From NCBI GenBank assembly GCA_902494065.1, contig CABURZ010000027.1, positions 1 to 14,812 on the forward strand: a DNA stretch of 14,812 nt, given 5' to 3'. Below are positions 8,086 through 13,973 of this stretch, piece by piece (the first letter of the stretch is position 1; each line of letters opens with the position of its first letter). The position numbers and the translations under genes were made by a program. The notes below the pieces were generated by a model. The model did not search any database, was not told the origin of the DNA, and saw nothing but the letters and a program-made list of their open reading frames with translations. Source of the DNA: an uncultured Sneathia sp. Lineage in GTDB: Bacteria; Fusobacteriota; Fusobacteriia; Fusobacteriales; Leptotrichiaceae.

Positions 8086-9682
8086 TCTTGCAATTATAAA
8101 AAATGTAGATATGAATTTTGATGAAAAATTTACTGTCTTAACTGGAGAAACTGGAGCAGGTAAGTCTATAGTATTAGATGGTATATCACTTTTATTAGGA
8201 AAAAGATCTAATGTAAAAGATATTATGAAAGATGAAAATGTTCTAAAGGTTCAAGGAGTTATAGAAATTAGTGAAGATTTAAAAAATAGAATTTCCAATA
8301 TTATAGATGACATTAATTTAGAAGATAATGAATTAATAATTGAAAGACAAGTATTTATTGATGGTAGATCTAAAATAAGTATAAATGGTAAAAGAATAAC
8401 CTTAGGTGTTTTAAGTGATATAATGGAGCTTGTTGTAGATATACTAGGTCAACATGATAATCAATATTTATTAAAGAAAAATTATCACCAAGAATTGTTA
8501 GATGCTTTTATAGATATAAAAAAGTATAACTTAGATGCAATAGTTAAAAATATACGAGAAGTTAATAAAAAAATTATTGACTTTGAAAGTGAGAAACAAA
8601 GTATATTAGAAAAAAAAGATCTTTATACATATAGTATTAATGAAATAGAAGAATTAAATCTATATGATGGATTAGACGAAGAATTAGAAAATAGATATAA
8701 GGTGGCATTTAATAGTGGTGCAATAATAGAAGCTATGAGTACGCTAGATTATGAAATTAATACAAATATATTACCTAGTATAAAAAAATGTAATAAACTT
8801 ATTTCAAATTTAAGAGAATTTAATAATATATCTAGCATTTATGATAAATTAGAGGAAATCTTAGACATTTTAAATGATGTACAAATGGATATAGAAATAC
8901 CTGAAGAAGAAGAAAATTTAGAAGAATTGAATGATAAAATTAATAAAATCAATAAATTAAAGATAAAATACGCAAGTACTATAAATGAAATATTAGAATA
9001 TAAGGAAAATTTGAGTTCTAAATTAGAAAAATTAGAATATTCTGATGAAAATTTGAACAAATTGAAGGAAGAAAAAGAGAGATATATAAATCAATATTTT
9101 GAAAGTGCCAAATTATTAAGTCAAAAAAGACATGAAATAGCAGAAAAAATAGAGAAAGATATAAATTTTGAATTAAAAGAATTAAATATGAAAGATGCAT
9201 CATTTAGAGTATCTTTTTCTGAAAAAGAAGGATTTAGTGAAAAAGGAATAGACGATATTGAATTTATGATAAAAACTAATGCAGGTCAAGATTATTCAAA
9301 ATTAGCTAGAATTGCATCTGGAGGAGAAATTTCAAGAGTAATGTTAGCATTAAAGATTGTATTTTCAAAAGTCGATAAATTAGAAACTTTAGTCTTTGAT
9401 GAAATAGATGCAGGTATATCAGGAGATACTGTAGAACTTGTAGCTAAGAAATTAAAACTTTTGTCTAAAAATGTACAAGTAATCTGTGTAACTCATTCCC
9501 CAAATATAGCGGCTAAAGCTAGCGAGCAATTTTTAATATATAAAGAAAGTAAAAATGATAAAACTTTAACAAAATTAAAAAAGCTTGATGAAAATGAAAG
9601 AGTAGAGGAAATTGCAAGAATAATATCTGGATCTAAACCAACAAAGGCGTTACTAGAACATGTAAAGGAAATGATGAAGTAA
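8060..9682 (+). CDS. recN: DNA repair protein RecN (SMC-like ATPase)
   Basis: A 540-residue SMC-family ATPase that acts early at DNA double-strand breaks. Walker A GETGAGKS is at residues 29-36, the RecN-specific GQHDNQYLL at 130-138, a long charged helical coiled-coil region at about 155-375, the ABC signature ASGGEISR at 419-426, Walker B LVFDEIDAGISG at 444-455 and the switch histidine in VTHSPN near 479. Length fits the family (about 550). The start is GTG at 8060 with GGAGGGGA (8046-8053) upstream, inside the end of the second hydrolase gene, so translation is probably coupled. The xer gene begins directly after its stop. No SOS-type operator is evident because recN has no leader of its own here. 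Confidence 0.97.
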   Translation: MIRELKINNLAIIKNVDMNFDEKFTVLTGETGAGKSIVLDGISLLLGKRSNVKDIMKDENVLKVQGVIEISEDLKNRISNIIDDINLEDNELIIERQVFIDGRSKISINGKRITLGVLSDIMELVVDILGQHDNQYLLKKNYHQELLDAFIDIKKYNLDAIVKNIREVNKKIIDFESEKQSILEKKDLYTYSINEIEELNLYDGLDEELENRYKVAFNSGAIIEAMSTLDYEINTNILPSIKKCNKLISNLREFNNISSIYDKLEEILDILNDVQMDIEIPEEEENLEELNDKINKINKLKIKYASTINEILEYKENLSSKLEKLEYSDENLNKLKEEKERYINQYFESAKLLSQKRHEIAEKIEKDINFELKELNMKDASFRVSFSEKEGFSEKGIDDIEFMIKTNAGQDYSKLARIASGGEISRVMLALKIVFSKVDKLETLVFDEIDAGISGDTVELVAKKLKLLSKNVQVICVTHSPNIAAKASEQFLIYKESKNDKTLTKLKKLDENERVEEIARIISGSKPTKALLEHVKEMMK

Positions 9683-10564
9683 ATGGGTGAAAATTTAGTC
9701 TATTTAAATGAATTTTTAGATTATTTAAGAATAGAAAAAGGAAATTCTGAAAAAACTATACAAAGTTATAGAGTAGATTTGAGAGTGTTTTTTTCTGTTA
9801 TTGATAGAGAGTATGATAAAGTTGAAAAAGAAGATGTATACAAATATATAGAATACTTGAAAGAAAAATATAGATATAATTCAGTACAAAGAAAAATATC
9901 TAGCCTAAAATCTTTTTATAAATTTTTATATATAAATAAATATGTAAAAAAAGATCCAACTAACACAGTAAAAGTCTTAAAAAAGAAAAAAAGATTGCCA
10001 GATATTTTGAGCGAAGAAGAGTTAAAAAAAATAATCAATACTTTCAACCATGATCCTAAAAGTGTAAGAGATAGACTTATACTAGAACTTTTAATAGCAA
10101 CAGGAGCTAGAATTTCAGAGATTATAGGATTAGAAGTTAAAGATATTGAAGATAGTGAATATAGATATATTAGAGTTCTAGGAAAAGGTTCTAAATATAG
10201 ATATATACCTATACATAATGAAATAGCAGAAAAAATAAAAAGTTATATAGAAAAAGAAAGAAAAATGTTAATAGAAAAAAATAGAACATTTAAGCTATTT
10301 CCTAAAGCATCAAGAGAATTATTTTATAAATCAATAAAAGAGCATGCTAAATTAGCAAAAATAGAAAAACATGTTCATCCGCACATGATAAGACACACTG
10401 TTGCTACAATTTTATTAAAAAATGGTGCAGATATAAGGACAGTTCAAGAAATATTAGGACATGCAGGTATAACTACAACACAGATATATACTCATGTAGA
10501 AAAATCAAAATTAAAATCAATATATGATAAAGTTAGATTAGGTGATGATAACGATGAAAAGTAA
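9683..10564 (+). CDS. Tyrosine recombinase of the XerC/XerD type
   Basis: A 293-residue site-specific recombinase, probably for chromosome dimer resolution at dif. The N-terminal SAM-like core-binding domain spans about residues 1-90 (YLRIEKGNSEKTIQSY). The catalytic domain shows Arg143 in GARISE, Lys168 in LGKGSKYR, HxxR at 234-237 (PHMIRH), His260 in LGHAG and the nucleophile Tyr269 in IYTHV, so all active-site residues are present. Length (about 295-300) and the absence of an adjacent integrase array favour a housekeeping Xer protein over a phage or integron integrase. The start ATG follows the recN stop directly; the nearest SD-like AAGGA is 13 bases upstream, so translation may depend on coupling. 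XerC or XerD cannot be separated by eye. Confidence 0.92.
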   Translation: MGENLVYLNEFLDYLRIEKGNSEKTIQSYRVDLRVFFSVIDREYDKVEKEDVYKYIEYLKEKYRYNSVQRKISSLKSFYKFLYINKYVKKDPTNTVKVLKKKKRLPDILSEEELKKIINTFNHDPKSVRDRLILELLIATGARISEIIGLEVKDIEDSEYRYIRVLGKGSKYRYIPIHNEIAEKIKSYIEKERKMLIEKNRTFKLFPKASRELFYKSIKEHAKLAKIEKHVHPHMIRHTVATILLKNGADIRTVQEILGHAGITTTQIYTHVEKSKLKSIYDKVRLGDDNDEK

Positions 10565-10955
10565 TATTAAAATATTTGAATATTTAGCTAATGAAACTAG
10601 TGTACAAATAGGAGTTAGTATATTTTTAGTTATATATATATTAAGCTATTTTAATACAATTTCACAAATAACATCTGTACTAGCTACTATTTTATTTATA
10701 TATATTTTGATAAAAAAGTACTATAAGGAAACAAAGTTTGTTAATTTACCTTTTTTTGTAATTTCAATAGATATTTTAATAGCATATATTTTAAAATTTG
10801 GGATAATCTCTTTTAGTACGTACATAATTTCAATTATAGTAATAGTTTATAGTGAATATAAGGACTATAAAAGAAATGGAATATATGATGCTATAGAATT
10901 AAGTGTGGTATATTCATTAGTAAAATTTCTATTATTCATCAGAATGTTTTTTTAA
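10554..10955 (+). CDS. Small multipass membrane protein of unknown function
   Basis: I do not recognise this 133-residue protein. It has four or five hydrophobic segments, at about residues 18-33, 40-56, 65-82, 85-100 and 115-131, with lysine/tyrosine-rich loops (IKKYYKETK, SEYKDYKRNG) that would be cytoplasmic by the positive-inside rule. Earlier in-frame starts exist (GTG 10542, ATG 10545), but the ATG at 10554 has AGGTG (10540-10544) at nine bases and is preferred. It overlaps the xer gene by 11 bases and closes the run. It resembles phosphate-starvation-inducible PsiE-like or other small four-helix membrane proteins only in shape; no function is claimed. Confidence 0.7.
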   Translation: MKSNIKIFEYLANETSVQIGVSIFLVIYILSYFNTISQITSVLATILFIYILIKKYYKETKFVNLPFFVISIDILIAYILKFGIISFSTYIISIIVIVYSEYKDYKRNGIYDAIELSVVYSLVKFLLFIRMFF

Positions 10956-10963
10956 AAAGGAGA

Positions 10964-11062
10964 AGTGAAATTGCTGTAGCTATAGGAAATAATAGGAATA
11001 GAAGCTATGTGCTGAAAAAGTGGCGATAAAGTGGCGATAAAAGTGGCGATAAAAAAGTTTGA
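10964..11062 (+). pseudogene. Possible relic of a protein C-terminus with an SGDK linker
   Basis: After an unused AAAAAGGAG (10954-10962), one frame reads EIAVAIGNNRNRSYVLKK, meets a stop at 11027-11029, then reads SGDKSGDKKV to a second stop at 11060. The first SGDK copy is out of frame by one base. A single-base gain in the A-run before copy one and a single-base loss after it would explain this. From memory, SGDK-type linkers and GxNRNRxYVLK-like ends occur in RecG-like/AlbA_2 ATP-binding proteins. The stretch is short and the repeats may instead be regulatory, so confidence is low. Confidence 0.27.
11019..11053 (+). repeat. Three direct repeats of 11-12 bp (GTGGCGATAAA) ahead of the 5-oxoproline operon
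   Basis: Copies begin at 11020, 11031 and 11043 (spacing 11 and 12) with identical GTGGCGATAA cores. The GC-rich core stands out in an AT-rich background. The last copy ends five bases before a consensus -35 (TTGACA). Roughly one helical turn per repeat would put protein-binding sites on the same face of the DNA. A coding relic is the other reading. Confidence 0.85.
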
Positions 11063-11087
11063 CAAAGAGTTCTATATTTGATAGTCT
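11059..11087 (+). promoter_or_regulatory. Promoter for the 5-oxoproline operon
   Basis: A perfect -35 TTGACA (11059-11064) is followed after 17 bases by a weak -10 TAGTCT (11082-11087), the pattern of an activator-helped promoter. Transcripts would start near 11094 or slightly later, only a few bases before AGGGGG (11095-11100) and the ATG at 11108, so the leader is very short; a -10 nearer 11073 would give a longer leader but poor spacing. Confidence 0.5.
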
Positions 11088-11107
11088 ATATAAAAGGGGG
11101 AAACCGT

Positions 11108-11782
11108 ATGAATTATTTTGTTTTAATAGGAATTTTAATAATTGTTATAGGTTTTAGTCTTAAGTTAGATGTACTAGCAGTAGTATTATTAGCAGGTATA
11201 ACAACTGGACTTGCAGCTAAAATTAACATTATTGAAATTTTAAAAATAATAGGAGAAGCATTTATTAATAATAGATTAATGTCTATCTTCTTTATTTCGT
11301 TCCCAGTAATAGCTATGCTTGAGCGTTATGGTTTAAAGGAAAGAAGTGCTAAACTAATTTCTAATTTAAAGAATGCTTCAGCAGGAAAAATTTTAAGTAT
11401 GTATATGATAATTAGAACGATAGCTTCAGCATTATCTATAAGAATAGGAGGGCATATACAATTTATACGTCCTTTAATATTACCTATGTCTGAAGCAGCG
11501 GCAGTTTCAGCAAATAATAGTGAAAAATTATCAGAAGAAAATGTCGAAAAATTAAAAGGTCTAAATGCTGCAGTTGAAAATTATGCTAATTTTTTTGCAC
11601 AAGATATATTTGTTGGTGCATCAGGATTACTTTTAATTTATGGAACTTTAAAAGAAAGTGGTTATGAAGTAACGCTTAAAGGCTTAGCATTTTACTCTAT
11701 ACCTATAGGTATAATAGCAGTAGTATTTGCAATAATACAATTCTATATCTTTGATAAAAAGATTTCAAAAGGAGGTAAATAA
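11108..11782 (+). CDS. DUF969 membrane protein, proposed 5-oxoproline transporter subunit
   Basis: A 224-residue membrane protein with about five or six hydrophobic segments. The family is recognisable from ERYGLKERSA (residues 72-81) and GGHIQFIRPLILPM (114-127), followed by ENYANFFAQDIFVG. DUF969 and DUF979 proteins occur as an adjacent pair and have been proposed as a two-part 5-oxoproline transporter because they cluster with pyroglutamyl peptidase and 5-oxoprolinase genes. An upstream TTG at 11078 would add ten residues but lies before the expected transcription start; the ATG at 11108 with AGGGGG seven bases before it is preferred. The DUF979 gene starts one base after the stop. Transport role is inferred from context, not shown by motifs. 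Confidence 0.9.
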   Translation: MNYFVLIGILIIVIGFSLKLDVLAVVLLAGITTGLAAKINIIEILKIIGEAFINNRLMSIFFISFPVIAMLERYGLKERSAKLISNLKNASAGKILSMYMIIRTIASALSIRIGGHIQFIRPLILPMSEAAAVSANNSEKLSEENVEKLKGLNAAVENYANFFAQDIFVGASGLLLIYGTLKESGYEVTLKGLAFYSIPIGIIAVVFAIIQFYIFDKKISKGGK

Positions 11783-11783
11783 T

Positions 11784-12713
11784 ATGGCAGGTATACTTCC
11801 TATATTATCAGAGTTAATGTATGTTTTATGTGGTATTGTCTGTGTATTTACAGGATTTAGAGGGCTAAAAAACAAAAGTGGTAAAATAGGAACATTTCTA
11901 TTTTGGAATATTTTAGCCATAACATTTATATTTGGTAAATATATGCCATATGAATATACAGGTGGACTATTGATTGTATTAGCAGTAATAACACTTACAA
12001 AACAACTAAAAATTGGAGAATTTAGTGTTATTAGTGAAAGCTTTAGAATACAAAATAGTGAAAAATTTAAAAATCTAATATTTATACCAGCATTAGCTAT
12101 AGGGTTAGTAGCATTTGCACTATTACAATTTAAATTTGGTGGCAAATCACTTCCATCTGCTGTTGGAATTGGTGGAGGATCAATAGTAGCATTAATAATA
12201 GCTGTAATATTATTGAAACCTCGTACAAATGAAACAATAGAAGATACAACTAAATTTGTAATGCAAGTAGGTGCAGCATCATTATTGCCACAATTACTAG
12301 CGGCGTTAGGTGCAGTATTTACTAAGGCAGGTGTAGGAGATGTAATATCTAGTTTAGTTTCATCTATAATACCTCAAGGTAATGTATTTATTGGAATAGT
12401 AATTTATGTAATAGCTATGGTAGTATTTACTATGATTATGGGAAATGCATTTGCAGCATTTTCAGTAATTACAGTAGGTATAGCTGTTCCCTTTATAATC
12501 TCACATGGTGCGAATCCTACAGTAATAGGAGCATTAGGTATGACAGCAGGATTCTGTGGAACTCTTATGACACCGATGGCAGCAAACTTTAATATAGTGC
12601 CAGCATCAGTATTAGAAATGAAAGATAAAAATGGAGTAATAAAAGCACAAATACCTATGGCAATTGCCCTTATTATAGCACACATAATTTTAATGACTAT
12701 ATTAGCATTTTAA
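11784..12713 (+). CDS. DUF979 membrane protein, proposed 5-oxoproline transporter subunit
   Basis: A 309-residue protein with about eight to ten hydrophobic segments and partner of DUF969. Recognisable parts are the N-terminal LMYVLCGIVCVFTGFRGLK, the central QVGAASLLPQLLAALGAVFTKAGVG region (given here as its ends), the MGNAFAAFSVITVGI helix and GMTAGFCGTLMTPMAANFN near residues 253-271, whose glycines, proline and small residues look like a substrate path. The ATG at 11784 follows the near-perfect SD AAAAGGAGGT (11767-11776). An in-frame earlier start would run into DUF969 without an SD. pcp follows nine bases after the stop with its own AGGAGG. Energy coupling and direction (import or export) are unknown. 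Confidence 0.9.
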   Translation: MAGILPILSELMYVLCGIVCVFTGFRGLKNKSGKIGTFLFWNILAITFIFGKYMPYEYTGGLLIVLAVITLTKQLKIGEFSVISESFRIQNSEKFKNLIFIPALAIGLVAFALLQFKFGGKSLPSAVGIGGGSIVALIIAVILLKPRTNETIEDTTKFVMQVGAASLLPQLLAALGAVFTKAGVGDVISSLVSSIIPQGNVFIGIVIYVIAMVVFTMIMGNAFAAFSVITVGIAVPFIISHGANPTVIGALGMTAGFCGTLMTPMAANFNIVPASVLEMKDKNGVIKAQIPMAIALIIAHIILMTILAF

Positions 12714-12722
12714 GGAGGCAAT

Positions 12723-13364
12723 ATGAAAATTTTAGTAACAGGGTTTGATCCCTTTGGTGGTGAAAAGATTAATCCGGCAATTGAATCTGTAAAAAGATTG
12801 CCAGATAAAATTTTAGATTCACAAATTATCAAATTAGAAATACCAACAGTATATATGAAATCATTAGAAGCAATAGATAAAGCAATACAAAAATATAATC
12901 CAGATGTAATATTATCTATAGGTCAAGCTGGTGGAAGACCAGATATTACAGTTGAAAGAGTTGGAATAAATATTGATGATTATAGAATACGTGATAATGA
13001 AGGAAATCAACCTATAGATAAACCTATCTTTGAAGATGGTAAATCGGCCTATTTTTCTAAATTACCTATAAAAGCTATGGTAGAAAACATACAAAAAAAC
13101 AATATACCAGCATCAATATCTAATACAGCAGGAACTTTTGTATGCAACCATGTTCTATATGGAGTGGCATATTTGTTAGATAAAAAATATCCTAACAAAA
13201 AATCTGGATTTATACATATACCATTTTTACCAGAACAAGTTATAGATAAGAGAGGTCAAGCTTCTATGTCACTAGATGTTATAGTTAAAGGGTTAACATC
13301 TGCAATTGAAGCAATAATTAAAAATGACGAAGATATAAGCATCGCAGGAGGTACAATATGTTAA
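12723..13364 (+). CDS. pcp: Pyroglutamyl-peptidase I (pyrrolidone carboxyl peptidase)
   Basis: A 213-residue cytoplasmic cysteine peptidase (family C15) that removes N-terminal pyroglutamate from peptides, releasing 5-oxoproline. The triad is intact: Glu78 in ITVERVG, Cys141 in TAGTFVCNH and His165 in GFIHIPFLP, each three residues earlier than in the Bacillus enzymes as I recall them. The N-terminal TGFDPFGG (6-13) is diagnostic. Length is typical (about 215). AGGAGG (12713-12718) overlaps the DUF979 stop. The last codons carry the AGGAGGT for the next gene, which overlaps by seven bases. Neighbours are the proposed 5-oxoproline transporter, so the product is likely handled by them. Confidence 0.97.
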   Translation: MKILVTGFDPFGGEKINPAIESVKRLPDKILDSQIIKLEIPTVYMKSLEAIDKAIQKYNPDVILSIGQAGGRPDITVERVGINIDDYRIRDNEGNQPIDKPIFEDGKSAYFSKLPIKAMVENIQKNNIPASISNTAGTFVCNHVLYGVAYLLDKKYPNKKSGFIHIPFLPEQVIDKRGQASMSLDVIVKGLTSAIEAIIKNDEDISIAGGTIC

Positions 13365-13753
13365 CTAAACTATTTGTATATGGTTCATTAAGAAAAGGAT
13401 ACCACAATCATCATTATCTTGATGGAAAGGCAACATACTTAGGAACTTATTACATAAAAGGAAATCTATATGAAATAAAGGGAAAGAATTATCCTGCACT
13501 AGTTAAAGATGATAATGTTTATACAGTAGGGGAACTATACGATGTTTTAGTTGACTTTAAGCAAATGGATGAAATGGAAAACTATAATCCAAATAATATT
13601 GAAAAAAGTGAATATATTAGAACTATAGAAGATGTTTATGATGAAAATTTACAAAAGGTTGAAAGTGCATATATTTACTTATACAATACAAACTTAAAAG
13701 ATACATTAGGAAAGCAAATAGAAAATAATGATTTTAAGAATTTTAGAAAATAG
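13358..13753 (+). CDS. Gamma-glutamylcyclotransferase-like (AIG2/GGCT) protein
   Basis: A 131-residue protein of the GGCT-like fold, whose known members convert gamma-glutamyl amino acids or gamma-glutamylamines to 5-oxoproline plus the free amine. The substrate-binding motif FVYGSLRKG is at residues 6-14 and the catalytic glutamate is most likely Glu74 in MDEMENY, matching the family D-x-x-E-x-Y pattern. Length fits the bacterial AIG2 type. The ATG at 13358 follows AGGAGGT (13346-13352) and overlaps pcp by seven bases, so coupled translation is likely. It is the last gene of the operon; the terminator begins in its stop codon. Sitting with pcp and DUF969/979 it supplies a second source of 5-oxoproline. 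Substrate specificity cannot be read from sequence. Confidence 0.87.
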   Translation: MLTKLFVYGSLRKGYHNHHYLDGKATYLGTYYIKGNLYEIKGKNYPALVKDDNVYTVGELYDVLVDFKQMDEMENYNPNNIEKSEYIRTIEDVYDENLQKVESAYIYLYNTNLKDTLGKQIENNDFKNFRK

Positions 13754-13770
13754 GGCGTAAGCCCTTTTTT
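13752..13770 (+). terminator. Rho-independent terminator of the 5-oxoproline operon
   Basis: AGGGC (13752-13756), loop GTAA, GCCCT (13761-13765), then a T run to 13770. It overlaps the stop codon of the last gene. The GC-rich stem is unusual for the local base composition and makes the call firm. Confidence 0.88.
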
Positions 13771-13868
13771 ATTTGGTTAAAAAAGTTTTCTAAAAATGAA
13801 TATGTATAAATAAATAATTTTAATATGCCTACATAATTTGATATATATAGTTAAAAAAATGTAAGTTA

Positions 13869-13884
13869 AATTATTTTAATAATT
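13869..13884. promoter_or_regulatory. AT-only inverted repeat, possible operator, in the leader of the binding-protein gene
   Basis: AATTATT (13869-13875), two T residues, AATAATT (13878-13884): a perfect 7-2-7 palindrome. It loosely resembles the AT-rich dyads bound by Fur/PerR-type repressors, which would fit an iron transporter, but such repeats also arise by chance in DNA this AT-rich. GTTAAAAAA occurs three times around it (13776, 13850, 13886). No single -35/-10 pair stands out in 13771-13938. Confidence 0.25.
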
Positions 13885-13941
13885 AGTTAAAAAATTTAAA
13901 ATCAAGGTAAACTAAAGGTGACTAGTAAAATTCAATTGAAA

Positions 13942-13973
13942 GGAGACTTACCCTAAAAAGTAAGTGAAAATAT
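13942..13973 (+). promoter_or_regulatory. Shine-Dalgarno separated from the start codon by a small hairpin
   Basis: GGAG at 13942-13945 is 28 bases from the ATG at 13974, far too distant for normal initiation. Between them is a perfect six-base inverted repeat ACTTAC (13946-13951) / GTAAGT (13960-13965) with an eight-base loop. If folded, the effective distance from GGAG to ATG falls to about eight bases, an ordinary spacing. A weak AAGTGA nearer the start is the only alternative SD. Confidence 0.55.

Noticed and set aside
9683..10564. Phage or integrative-element integrase
   Set aside because: Size, intact Xer-type motifs and position in a recN run favour a housekeeping Xer recombinase; no tRNA, attachment repeats or phage genes are adjacent.
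10973..11012. A possible stem formed by the two AGCTAT-containing segments, as a riboswitch or terminator
   Set aside because: Pairing is short, includes G-U pairs and lacks a T run or any known riboswitch core; the AGCTAT copies are direct repeats.
11019..11053. CRISPR-like or iteron array
   Set aside because: Only three contiguous 11-12-bp units without spacers, and no replication-initiator gene nearby.
11078..11107. A TTG start that would lengthen DUF969 by ten residues
   Set aside because: It lies between the -35 and the expected transcription start, while the ATG at 11108 has a good SD.
11765..12685. Minus-strand open frames opposite DUF979
   Set aside because: Antisense to a recognised family member with a perfect SD; they contain only shadow-type hydrophobic sequence.
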